Of a DNA stretch of 64,000 nt, positions 15,812 through 23,738 are shown piece after piece. Under the pieces are notes generated by a model, which saw only the letters and a list, made by a program, of their open reading frames with translations, searched no databases and was not told the origin of the DNA. Where the stretch lies: NCBI RefSeq assembly GCF_052065355.1, contig NZ_JBQHUF010000010.1, forward strand, positions 1 to 64,000, read 5' to 3'. How positions within the stretch are numbered: the first letter of the stretch is position 1; every line of letters begins with the position of its first letter. This stretch comes from Flavonifractor sp052065355 (GTDB lineage Bacteria > Bacillota > Clostridia > Oscillospirales > Oscillospiraceae). The translations under genes were made by a program, and so were the position numbers.

Positions 15812-16534
15812 GCAGACCGTGAAACGGGCTGCTGACAACAAACGGCGCTATGCTCCCGGCTGGGTGCATAGCACCTGTTTGTTGCGGGGGTTTCCAAAGG
15901 GGGCAGCGCCCCATTTGGCACACGACTTTGCGGAGCAAAGTGTAGTGTGTTATACGCTCTGTCGGCGTTGCCCTGAAAATACCGTTGCCGCCGGGGAGGG
16001 CAAGGGCATTTGACGCGGCAGGAAAGCAGGGCTTTGTTTGGGGCTGGTAAGCCGGAAACAAAGGGCTGATTTCAGCAGCAGACAGGGCGTATTATGAAAG
16101 CCCCCGTCCCTCGTCCTCCGCCCCCGGCCTATGGGACAAAAAGTCCCAAAGCTCTGGACACCGTGACCAGATGTGTGGCCACACTCCGGGAAAAGTAGCA
16201 GGACGGCAGGAAACCGTCAAGGCTGAAATGAATGGGCTGACGCCCGGCCTTGACCGTTCCCCGCCGCCCCGCTGGATGGGTGGACAAGGTGGCCAATCCC
16301 TAAAAGTGTTTGGCCGCACTCGTTCATTTTGGGGCCTTTCTTCTCCCAAAATTGAAATGGGCGGGAAAGCCCTAAAATGGCTTTCCCGCCTTGATTACCC
16401 ATTAGCAAAGACGGGCGAGACTGTCAACGGCGGCGCTGAAAGCGCCGTTCATCTTGACCGTTGACTGGCTCGCCTGGCTTTGCTACTGCCCGTAAGAGAT
16501 GGAAAAACAAGATGGAAAACAAGGTTAAAAATGG
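15812..16534. other. Non-coding stretch at the left end of the nested element
   Basis: About 720 bases without a believable gene; short frames on both strands lack ribosome sites and family features. The sequence is rich in small inverted repeats, for example CGGCGCTGAAAGCGCCG (16431-16447) and GGGCGGGAAAGCC..GGCTTTCCCGCC (16360-16391). Such structured non-coding ends are where an origin of transfer or a single-strand origin could lie, but no known nick motif was recognised. Confidence 0.5.
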
Positions 16535-16564
16535 TTGACAAGTCTATCGGATGTGTGTTATACT
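16535..16564 (+). promoter_or_regulatory. Promoter of the tet(40)-type gene
   Basis: -35 TTGACA (16535-16540) and -10 TATACT (16559-16564) with an 18-base spacer. It drives a leader of about 270 bases. Confidence 0.75.
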
Positions 16565-16839
16565 GTGCGACAGTTTGAGATTGGAAGGAGGCTTACGTGT
16601 GTTAATTTGTGTACGCTAATAAGCAATAAAAAGTAGAAGTACCTTTCCACATGATGGTGGGCTTTTTTTGCGTGCGTATGCAAAGGAACACGTAGGTTTG
16701 ACACGAGCAGTCTTTGAACTGTATCGTGGTGTTTTTTCGTGCTTTGTTGTTATGCAGGCGTCTGCCCTCTCTGTGGGACAACGCCTGCTTTTTATTGCAG
16801 AAACAAAGGAACAATGCAATAAAAAAGGAGGTTCGCATT
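16565..16839 (+). promoter_or_regulatory. Leader with short peptide and three hairpins (attenuator)
   Basis: After AAGGAGG (16585-16591) a six-codon frame GTG..TAA (16599-16619, MLICVR) could be a leader peptide. Three hairpins with T-runs follow: 16647-16669 (weak, T7), 16702-16737 (CACGAGCAGT..ACTGTATCGTG, T6) and 16754-16793 (GCAGGCGT..ACGCCTGC, T5). Leaders of tet(M)-, erm- and mef-type genes use ribosome stalling on a short peptide to prevent termination, and this layout fits the same idea. Not tested. Confidence 0.6.
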
Positions 16840-18060
16840 ATGACCCAAAACGACAATTCATGGAGAAAAACTTATTTTACACTTCTTGCCGGACAAGCAA
16901 TATCCTTTATTAGCAGCGGTATTTTGCAAATGGCCATTATCTTTTATTTGGTTGCGAAAACTAATTCTGCAATCATATTGACGGCGGCAACACTGATTGG
17001 ATTTTTGCCGCAAGCCTGTTTAGGCCCGTTTGCAGGTGCTTTTGTTGACCGGCACAGCCGTAAAAGCGTAATGATTGGTGCGGATTTGATAATTGCCGCC
17101 GCTGGCGGTATTCTGGCGCTGGTGGCGTTTTACATGGAATTGCCCGTATGGTCTATTATGGTTGTCCTGTTAATCCGAAGTGCGGGAACTGCTTTTCATT
17201 CTCCAGCATTCAGCGCAGCAACACCTATGATTGTGCCAAAAGAGGAACTTACAAAATGCGCTGGTTACACGCAGACCATGCAAGCAGTAAGTGCGATTAT
17301 CAGTCCAGCTGCCGCAGCGTTTTTATATGCTGTTTGGCCTCTTAATGCAATTATATTGTTAGATATTGTGGGTGCAATCCTTGCCTGTGTGACTGTTGCG
17401 ATTTCGTCCATACCAACGCCTGAACTATGTCCAGAAACGAAAAGACAACAGTTTTTACAGGATATGAAAGAGGGGTATGTGGTATTAAAGCAAAACAGGG
17501 GCCTCTTTGCTCTGCTCTGGATTGGTGTAATTTATATGTTCTTTTATATGCCAATCAGTACGCTTTTTCCTCTCATCTGTATGTCATACTTCAAAGGAAC
17601 ACCGGCCCATGCCTCTGCCGCTGAAATTGCTTTTGCGGTTGGTATGCTGCTTGGCGGAGTCATTCTGAGCATTTGGGGCGGTTTTAAGAAACGGCGGTAC
17701 ACCATCGGTCTTTCCGTTCTCCTGATGGGCGTTAGCAATATGCTCTCCGGGCTTTTGCCGCCAGACGCATTTCTTGTCTTTGTTGTGTGCTGTACTGTTA
17801 TGGGAATTTCCGCTCCATTTTACGGTGTGCAAAATGCGATTTTTCAAGAAACGGTCAAACCAGAATATCTGGGGAGAGTTTTTTCTCTACTGACAAGCGC
17901 CGCTTCCCTCGCCATGCCGTTTGGCCTTGTCATTTCCGGGCCTCTGGCGGAGCGGCTGGGAGTTGAGAAATGGTTTGTCATTTGCGGAATTGGCATTATC
18001 ATCGTTGCGCTTGCCGTATTTTTACTACCCGGTTTGAGAGAGATTGACAATACGCAATAA
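16840..18060 (+). CDS. tet(40): MFS drug efflux protein, Tet(40)-like (Mef-related)
   Basis: 406 residues with 12 predicted membrane segments of the major facilitator superfamily. It closely follows the Mef/Tet(40) pattern: GFLPQACLGPFAGAFVDRHS (motif A region near residue 60), IGADLIIAAAGG, VVLLIRSAGTAFHSPA, and PEYLGRVFSLL near 350. It exports a drug in exchange for protons. The length equals Tet(40), a tetracycline exporter of gut clostridia; macrolide export (Mef) is the alternative and cannot be excluded from memory alone. ATG 16840 follows AAAAAAGGAGG. Here it stands alone, without the tet(O/32/O)-type gene that often accompanies it. Confidence 0.8.
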   Translation: MTQNDNSWRKTYFTLLAGQAISFISSGILQMAIIFYLVAKTNSAIILTAATLIGFLPQACLGPFAGAFVDRHSRKSVMIGADLIIAAAGGILALVAFYMELPVWSIMVVLLIRSAGTAFHSPAFSAATPMIVPKEELTKCAGYTQTMQAVSAIISPAAAAFLYAVWPLNAIILLDIVGAILACVTVAISSIPTPELCPETKRQQFLQDMKEGYVVLKQNRGLFALLWIGVIYMFFYMPISTLFPLICMSYFKGTPAHASAAEIAFAVGMLLGGVILSIWGGFKKRRYTIGLSVLLMGVSNMLSGLLPPDAFLVFVVCCTVMGISAPFYGVQNAIFQETVKPEYLGRVFSLLTSAASLAMPFGLVISGPLAERLGVEKWFVICGIGIIIVALAVFLLPGLREIDNTQ

Positions 18061-18088
18061 TCAACTGCACCTTTTTCTATTACTAAAC

Positions 18089-18142
18089 AAAATGCCTGGA
18101 TGGTGGTTCTGAAAAACCAGAACCGCCGTTCAGGCATTTTTT
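18089..18142. terminator. Bidirectional terminator after the efflux gene
   Basis: A long imperfect stem, AAATGCCTG..GGTTCTG with loop AAAAA and CAGAACC..CAGGCATTT, lies between the convergent efflux and XRE genes and has T-runs on both strands. Confidence 0.85.
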
Positions 18143-18941
18143 ATCTTCGTCCTCTCTGCGGTTTTGGATTCTTCAGCAAGTCGGATTTTTCCGCAATCTT
18201 TTTCAGCCACTTCCGTTCTTCTACTGACAGCTTCCTAAAATTCAGCTTGAGCCGTTTGCAGATAAACGCCAAGTACGCTTGTTCCGTGTCGCTGTCCTGG
18301 CTGACGATTTCACCAGCAGTTTCCAGCATTTCTTTTAGCGGGTTATCCTCTGGGACGCTGAAAAAATCGTCCTTGTGTGTTTCCCGCAGAGCAAGGGCAA
18401 TCCCGTTTATGTCCCGTTGTATCACATAGCGGCAAAACTCGTCCTCATCAATATGGGCGGTGATAAGCTGTCTTAACTGCGTATCACTCATGCCAGGATT
18501 ATGCTTTTTTATAACAGTTGCGCTCATCGTGTCCACTATGGCGTTTGCACCCTGCGCCTGTTTCAGTGCCGTTCCGTTCACATAGATTTCAAGGTCAGCC
18601 ATCAGCCGGGGGAAATCCGGGTGCGCCGCCAGCTCACACAGCAGGGTATTGTCTATCCTCCCGCTTTTCAGCAGGTCAATCATTTCATCACTCAAACGCA
18701 GGTCTGCAAGATCGGCGTTTGGGTGATTTTTCATTTCAGACAGCCCCAGCAGATAATCAGCGGTCACACCGTAAAACTTCGCCAGCCGGATAAGGGCATA
18801 GTGGCTGATGTCCTTGAAGTCTTCCGTTTCGTAACTGCCCAGCGCAGACTTGGAAAGCCCGGTCTGCTCCGCAAGCTGCCCCAGCGTCAAGCCACGCTCC
18901 ACACGTAGGTCTTTTAATCGCTCTTGTATGGATAAAGACAT
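18141..18941 (-). CDS. XRE-family transcriptional regulator
   Basis: 266 residues. The N-terminal helix-turn-helix (residues 5-62) reads RLKDLRVERGLTLGQLAEQ, with the recognition helix SKSALGSYET. A C-terminal region of about 200 residues without known enzyme motifs follows. This type often accompanies tet(40)- and erm(B)-carrying clostridial mobilizable elements. ATG 18941 follows AAGGAGGG; an upstream GTG two codons earlier falls inside the ribosome site. A pronounced inverted repeat CTATGCT..AGCATAG (about 18977-19007) upstream could be its operator. Likely controls element genes; target unknown. Confidence 0.85.
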   Translation of the reverse strand: MSLSIQERLKDLRVERGLTLGQLAEQTGLSKSALGSYETEDFKDISHYALIRLAKFYGVTADYLLGLSEMKNHPNADLADLRLSDEMIDLLKSGRIDNTLLCELAAHPDFPRLMADLEIYVNGTALKQAQGANAIVDTMSATVIKKHNPGMSDTQLRQLITAHIDEDEFCRYVIQRDINGIALALRETHKDDFFSVPEDNPLKEMLETAGEIVSQDSDTEQAYLAFICKRLKLNFRKLSVEERKWLKKIAEKSDLLKNPKPQRGRR

Positions 18942-19019
18942 ATTCACCCTCCTTGCTAGCTCAACGAAAGAGAAGCCGTTATGCTATGTACTATGCTCAT
19001 AGCATAACGGCATAGGCAT

Positions 19020-19283
19020 TTACAGTTTTATTTTACCATTTGCTACATCTTCACGAAATTTATCAACAAGCTTCGCTGTCAGCTTGGATTTACCGTAGTG
19101 TTCAAGTACAAAAGTACGATAACTTTTTCCATCTACAAGCACATCACTTTTTCTGGTCAACAACCAATTTCCGTTACCTCCTCCCTGTTCTCTAATATTC
19201 CAGTCTTTCCCATATCTTTTATAGATTTCATCTTTTTTACCTTGAACAGACATTGATTCGCTTGGAATATAAACAATTTGCAT
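19020..19283 (-). CDS. Small hypothetical protein (87 residues)
   Basis: A basic 87-residue protein (MQIVYIPSESMSVQGKKDEI..) with no membrane segment or cysteine. Its strong AAGGAGGAGC ribosome site supports real translation. It lies upstream of the XRE gene on the same strand, inside the nested element. No family recognised. Confidence 0.6.
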   Translation of the reverse strand: MQIVYIPSESMSVQGKKDEIYKRYGKDWNIREQGGGNGNWLLTRKSDVLVDGKSYRTFVLEHYGKSKLTAKLVDKFREDVANGKIKL

Positions 19284-19511
19284 AATAGCTCCTCCTTTAT
19301 TTTGTGCAAGAAGACCAGAAACCTGAATTTGTCTTTTACCTTTTTTTGATTATATCACAAATCCGAGAGCGTGGAAATAGGGAGTTTTTCAGGCTGATTT
19401 CCTACCTCTTGGATATACGGCACAGGCGGTCAAAAAGGTGTAGACTTGGGATAGTTCATCGATGGACAAGCACCTTGGAAACAGAACACGCCAAAGAAAA
19501 CGGAGGGACGC

Positions 19512-19925
19512 ATGAGCAAAAGACCCTATCAACACCTGCCGCCGCTGGAACACAGGCCGGACGGCTCCCCCTACCGCATAACCCCGCCCCAGAAGAGACG
19601 AGCCAGCGGCCTGATACGCCGGGAGTGCTGCAACTGCGAGGACGGAAACTGCCTTGCGCTGGACGATGGCGACACCTGCGCCTGTCCGCAGATGATTTCG
19701 TTCTCCGTCTGCTGCAAGTGGTTCCGCTGGGCGGTCTTGCCGCTGGACAGGACGCTGGAAGCGGAGATTTACCGGGACAGGGACTTGAAACGCTGTGCGG
19801 AGTGCGGCGGTGTGTTCGTCCCGAAGTCCAACCGGGGCAAATACTGCCCGGACTGCGCCGCCAGAGTTCACAGGCGGCAGAAAACAGAAAGTGAACGGAA
19901 AAGGAGGTCTGCTGTGGACAGTTAA
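19512..19925 (+). CDS. Cysteine-rich VLP-domain protein
   Basis: 137 residues with the pattern ECCNCEDGNCLALDD...CACPQMISFSVCCKWFRWAVLPLD and a second cluster CAECGGVFVPKSNRGKYCPDCAARVHRR. This is the cysteine-rich VLP protein of clostridial mobilizable elements, named after the Val-Leu-Pro that follows the first cluster. The paired Cys-X2-Cys suggests zinc binding and contact with DNA. It is always found near RepA_N and relaxase genes, as here (RepA_N starts 112 bases on). Exact role unknown; ATG 19512 follows GGAGGG. Confidence 0.85.
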   Translation: MSKRPYQHLPPLEHRPDGSPYRITPPQKRRASGLIRRECCNCEDGNCLALDDGDTCACPQMISFSVCCKWFRWAVLPLDRTLEAEIYRDRDLKRCAECGGVFVPKSNRGKYCPDCAARVHRRQKTESERKRRSAVDS

Positions 19926-20036
19926 GAGCGGGAAAAGCCTTGATTTGCAAGGCTCCGCAAGCCCTCAACCGGGGCGGCTGGTATCATTTATCATTCGCCC
20001 CGGAAAACGGGCCTCTAACCGTCCACAAAACACGCT

Positions 20037-20432
20037 ATGACAAACACGATTTATATTCACCAGCCGGAAAAGGCGTTCAGTTTCACCCGGCTCCCCAATT
20101 TCCTTTTTGAAGCACCCACATTCCAGCCCTTGAGCAACGAAGCGAAGGTGCTGTATGCCTTTGTCCTGCGCCGGGCGGAGTTGTCCCGGAAGAACGGCTG
20201 GGCGGACGAGTACGGGCGGGTCTACCTGTACTACCCCATCTGCGAGGTGGTCGCTTTGCTCCGCTGCGGGCGGCAGAAAGCGGTCAACACCCTGCGGGAG
20301 TTGCAGTATGCGGGGCTGGTGGAAATCCAGAAACAGGGCTGTGGAAAACCCAACCGCATTTACCCGAAATCCTATGAAGCGGTTCCAAACACCGACTTCA
20401 AGAAATCCGGTTATGGTACGCCGGAGGGCTGA
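20037..20432 (+). CDS. Replication initiator A, N-terminal domain protein (RepA_N)
   Basis: 131 residues starting FSFTRLPNFLFEAPTFQPLS after a short leader, the RepA_N signature; a winged-helix fold with TLRELQYAGLVEIQKQG as recognition region follows. RepA_N proteins start replication of plasmids and of excised mobilizable elements. This copy contains only the N-terminal domain. After the stop the same frame would continue for about 20 codons with the KINPLEVRKSD-type repeat seen in longer relatives, so a stop may have shortened the tail. Relaxase follows 173 bases downstream. Confidence 0.85.
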   Translation: MTNTIYIHQPEKAFSFTRLPNFLFEAPTFQPLSNEAKVLYAFVLRRAELSRKNGWADEYGRVYLYYPICEVVALLRCGRQKAVNTLRELQYAGLVEIQKQGCGKPNRIYPKSYEAVPNTDFKKSGYGTPEG

Positions 20433-20605
20433 AAACCGTACTTGGCGAGTACGAAAATCAATCCTCTTGAAGTACGGAAATCTGACGGTATATAGAAATA
20501 CAGAGATTAAAACCATCTATTTACATTCATTCCATTCCAATCCTATCAGAGATATTTTCGGCGGGAAAACCCGCCGGAAAGGAATGGAATGGGGAAAGGA
20601 GTTCA

Positions 20606-21550
20606 ATGGCACAACACGCAATTTTGCGATTTGAGAAGCACAAGGGCCACCCGGCGGGGCCGCTGGAAGCCCACCATGAACGGAAAAAGGAGCAGTACGC
20701 CAGCAACCCGGACATTGACACCAGCCGGAGCAAGTACAATTTCCACATCGTCAAGCCGGATGGCCGCTACTACCATTTCATTCAGAGCCGCATCGAGCAG
20801 GCCAGATGCCGCACCCGCAAGGACAGCACTCGGTTTGTGGACACGCTGATTACCGCCAGCCCGGAGTTTTTCAAGGGCAAGTCCCCAAAGGAGATAGCGG
20901 CCTACTTCCAGAGGGCGGCGGACTTCCTCATTGACCGGGTGGGCCGGGAGAACATCGTTTCGGCTATGGTACACATGGATGAAAAAACGCCCCATCTGCA
21001 CTTGGTCTTTGTGCCGCTGACAAAGGACAACCGCCTGTGCGCCAAAGAAATTATCGGCAACCGGGCCAATCTGACGAAGTGGCAGGACGATTTTCACGCC
21101 TGTATGGTGGAGCAGTACCCCGACCTGGAGCGTGGGGAAAGCGCCAGCAAGACGGGCCGGAAGCATATCCCCACCCGGCTGTTCAAACAGGCGGTCAACC
21201 TCTCCAAACAGGCGAGGGCCATTGAAGCGGTTCTCTCCGGCATTACCCCGCTGAACGCCGGAAAGAAGAAAGAGGAAGCCCTCTCCATGCTGAAAAAGTG
21301 GTTTCCGCAGATGGAGAACTTCTCCGGGCAACTGAAAAAATACAAGGTCACAATCAATGACTTGTTAGCGGAAAATGAAAAGCTGGAAGTCAGGGCAAAG
21401 GCCAGCGAAAAAGGCAAGATGAATGACACGATGGAACGGGCGAAGTTAAAAAGCGAACTGGACGATATGCGGCGGCTGGTTGACCGTATCCCGCCGGAGA
21501 TTTTAGCGGAACTGAAACGGCAACAGCGGCAGCATGGAAAGGAAAGGTGA
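20606..21550 (+). CDS. mobV: MobV-family relaxase (Mob/Pre)
   Basis: 314 residues. Motif I region HAILRFEKHKGHP, the motif RSKYNFHIVKPDGRYY, and motif III HMDEKTPHLHLVFVPL near residue 122, the metal-binding HxDExxPHxH of MobV/Pre relaxases. The C-terminal third is a coiled coil (NDLLAENEKLEVRAKASEKG). It nicks the transfer origin of the element and leads the strand into a conjugation channel supplied by another element. ATG 20606 follows GGAAAGGAG. Shorter than staphylococcal Pre but the usual length in clostridial mobilizable elements. Confidence 0.9.
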   Translation: MAQHAILRFEKHKGHPAGPLEAHHERKKEQYASNPDIDTSRSKYNFHIVKPDGRYYHFIQSRIEQARCRTRKDSTRFVDTLITASPEFFKGKSPKEIAAYFQRAADFLIDRVGRENIVSAMVHMDEKTPHLHLVFVPLTKDNRLCAKEIIGNRANLTKWQDDFHACMVEQYPDLERGESASKTGRKHIPTRLFKQAVNLSKQARAIEAVLSGITPLNAGKKKEEALSMLKKWFPQMENFSGQLKKYKVTINDLLAENEKLEVRAKASEKGKMNDTMERAKLKSELDDMRRLVDRIPPEILAELKRQQRQHGKER

Positions 21551-21746
21551 TCTTATAAGTAATATCAGATACAAAAAGGAAATCGAAATCGTGACTTTTC
21601 AGGGAAAGGAAATCACACTGGAAAATCTCTCCCCGGTGTTCACGCCGGAACAGGAAGCAGCCAAACGCCGGGAACTGGAACAGCAGCTTTATGAGGTGTT
21701 CCGCAAGTACGCCGACAAGCGGGAGAGTGAGGAAGCCGGGACATAA
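21534..21746 (+). CDS. Small hypothetical protein after the relaxase
   Basis: 70 residues (ending KYADKRESEEAGT) overlapping the relaxase end by 17 bases. The middle, IEIVTFQGKEITLENLSPVF, is typical of a small protein found between mob and the serine recombinase in this family of elements. Charged C-terminal helix, no known domain. The start could also lie a few codons later. Confidence 0.6.
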   Translation: MERKGDLISNIRYKKEIEIVTFQGKEITLENLSPVFTPEQEAAKRRELEQQLYEVFRKYADKRESEEAGT

Positions 21747-21840
21747 GGTTTTCCAAACCCATCATTGATTTGCGGGGCTGCTGGCGGTATAATAGAACTG
21801 TCAGCAGCTCCGTTTCTTTTTTAAGAAAAGGAGCGACAAT

Positions 21841-23352
21841 ATGAACAATCGGATAGACGCAATCTATGCAAGACAATCGGTAGACAAAAAGGACAGCATT
21901 TCCATTGAAAGCCAGATTGAATTTTGCAAATACGAGTTGAAAGGCGGTAACTGCAAGGAATACACAGACAAAGGGTACAGCGGCAAGAACACAGACCGTC
22001 CGAAGTTTCAAGAACTGGTGCGGGACATCAAGCGGGGCTTGATTGCAAAGGTCGTGGTTTACAAGCTCGACCGTATCAGCCGTTCCATTCTGGACTTTGC
22101 CAACATGATGGAGCTGTTCCAGCAGTACAATGTGGAGTTTGTGTCCTCTACGGAAAAGTTTGATACCTCCACGCCGATGGGACGGGCCATGCTGAATATC
22201 TGTATCGTGTTCGCCCAGCTTGAACGGGAAACGATACAGAAGCGGGTAACGGACGCTTACTACTCCCGCAGTCAGCGGGGCTTTAAGATGGGCGGGAAAG
22301 CCCCTTACGGCTTCCATACGGAGCCTATCAAGATGGACGGTATCAACACAAAGAAGCTGGTGGTAAACCCGGAGGAAGCGGCCAATATCCGGCTGATGTT
22401 TGAGATGTACGCCCAGCCCACAACTTCCTACGGGGACATTACCCGGTACTTTGCCGAACAGGGGATTTTGTTCCATGGCAAAGAGCTGATACGCCCCACG
22501 CTGGCGCAGATGTTACGCAATCCTGTCTATGTGCAGGCAGACCTTGATGTGTACGAATTTTTCAAAAGTCAAGGTACAGTCATTGTCAATGACGTTGCCG
22601 ATTTTACGGGCATGAACGGCTGCTATCTGTATCAAGGGCGAGATGTAAAGGCCAGCAAGAAAAACGACTTAAAAGACCAAATGCTGGTACTGGCTCCCCA
22701 TGAGGGTATCGTCCCCTCCGACACCTGGCTGACCTGCCGCAAGAAGCTGATGAACAACATGAAAATCCAGTCTGCCCGGAAAGCCACCCACACATGGCTG
22801 GCAGGAAAAATCAAGTGCGGGAATTGCGGGTATGCTCTTATGAGTATCTACAATCCCTCCGGCAAACAGTATCTCCGCTGCACGAAACGGCTGGACAATA
22901 AAAGCTGTCCTGGCTGTGGGAAAATCATCACTTCGGAACTGGAAGCGGTTGTTTATCAGCAGATGGTAAAGAAGCTGGCAAGCTACAAGACGCTGACAGG
23001 AAAAAAGAAAGCGGCAAAGGCAAACCCGAAAATCACCGCCCTGCAAGTGGAACTTGCCCATGTAGACAGCGAGATTGAAAAGCTGGTGGACAGTCTGACG
23101 GGGGCAAACAATGTCCTGTTCTCCTATGTGAATGTGAAGATAGCGGAACTGGACGGGCGCAAGCAGGAACTTCTGGCAAGGATAGCGGAGTTGACTGTGG
23201 AGGCCATCAGCCCGGAACAGGTCAGCCAGATTTCCGGCTACCTCGATACCTGGGAGAATGTATCTTTTGATGACAAGCGGCGTGTGGTGGATTTGATGAT
23301 CACCACCATAGCCGCCACAAGCGACAGCTTGAACATCACATGGAAAATCTGA
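21841..23352 (+). CDS. Large serine recombinase of the nested element
   Basis: 503 residues, TnpX/TndX type. Resolvase domain 1-150 with the catalytic Ser in YARQSVDKKDS near residue 13 and KLDRISRSILDF near 77. The recombinase domain (160-260) has GGKAPYGFHTEP. A zinc ribbon (CGNCGYAL..CTKR..CPGC, about 322-360) and a coiled coil (380-450) follow. It cuts and rejoins the ends of the nested element at a 2-base core and needs no host site homology beyond the short core. It ends 32 bases before the right terminal half-site. ATG 21841 follows AAAGGAGCG. Confidence 0.93.
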   Translation: MNNRIDAIYARQSVDKKDSISIESQIEFCKYELKGGNCKEYTDKGYSGKNTDRPKFQELVRDIKRGLIAKVVVYKLDRISRSILDFANMMELFQQYNVEFVSSTEKFDTSTPMGRAMLNICIVFAQLERETIQKRVTDAYYSRSQRGFKMGGKAPYGFHTEPIKMDGINTKKLVVNPEEAANIRLMFEMYAQPTTSYGDITRYFAEQGILFHGKELIRPTLAQMLRNPVYVQADLDVYEFFKSQGTVIVNDVADFTGMNGCYLYQGRDVKASKKNDLKDQMLVLAPHEGIVPSDTWLTCRKKLMNNMKIQSARKATHTWLAGKIKCGNCGYALMSIYNPSGKQYLRCTKRLDNKSCPGCGKIITSELEAVVYQQMVKKLASYKTLTGKKKAAKANPKITALQVELAHVDSEIEKLVDSLTGANNVLFSYVNVKIAELDGRKQELLARIAELTVEAISPEQVSQISGYLDTWENVSFDDKRRVVDLMITTIAATSDSLNITWKI

Positions 23353-23385
23353 CTGGCGGCACCCCTCCCGTCAGATACCTACCCT

Positions 23386-23405
23386 GTGTAGTCCCTTGTA
23401 AACTG
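23386..23405 (+). repeat. Right terminal half-site of the nested element
   Basis: GTGTAGTCCCTTGTAAACTG, inverted relative to 15792-15811 with one mismatch. It is followed directly by the flank that restores the interrupted membrane-protein frame. Confidence 0.8.
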
Positions 23406-23412
23406 TACTTTA

Positions 23413-23728
23413 TCTCTTCGTAAATATCTTTTGGAACAAAACCCTCTTTATATGGTTGATGATATGTCCCTTGATCATATTGAGCTAATTTTTGTTGGGC
23501 TGATTGATATTTCAAGTCACTATTCTCCATATATACTTTCTCAAATGTATGCGCATTTTTACTACACTTTTCACGAATTTCAGTCGCAAAAGAAATTACT
23601 GATAATAAGAAAGATGGAATAACTACCGCATAAATAATATCTTCAAACAGCTTAGATTGATTAAATGTTGCCAAAACAGAAATGATTAACAGTGTAATCG
23701 CAAATGCAATTTGAACTCCCTTTTTCAT
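23413..23728 (-). pseudogene. 5' part of the membrane-protein gene split by the nested element
   Basis: Starts at ATG 23728, 10 bases after the WYL-regulator stop. It encodes two predicted membrane segments (VQIAFAITLLIISVLATF and IIYAVVIPSFLLSVISFA) and a soluble stretch rich in Lys and Gln. At about 23412 it runs into the nested element and reads on for about 20 foreign codons. The rest of the gene is at 15469-15788. The rejoined protein of about 211 residues would be a four-segment membrane protein coexpressed with the WYL regulator. Family not recognised; loss of function is likely while the nested element stays in place. Confidence 0.85.
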
Positions 23729-23738
23729 ACTAAACCTC

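Larger units (their letters stand above)
15784..23412. mobile_element. Nested mobilizable element with tet(40)-type gene and serine recombinase
   Basis: About 7.6 kb inserted in a membrane-protein gene of the outer element. The direct flanks are TAAACTGTnCTTTA (15775-15788 and 23399-23412, one mismatch), which must hold the crossover. The internal ends are 20-base inverted repeats with one mismatch. Cargo and mobility genes: Tet(40)-like efflux, XRE regulator, 87-residue protein, Cys-rich VLP protein, RepA_N, MobV relaxase, 70-residue protein, large serine recombinase. All its genes look intact. This matches the serine-recombinase mobilizable elements (Tn4451-like logic) common in gut clostridia. 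Confidence 0.88.

Noticed and set aside
15786..16464. Short frames on both strands in the non-coding end of the nested element
   Set aside because: No ribosome sites, low complexity and overlapping hairpins; not supported as genes.
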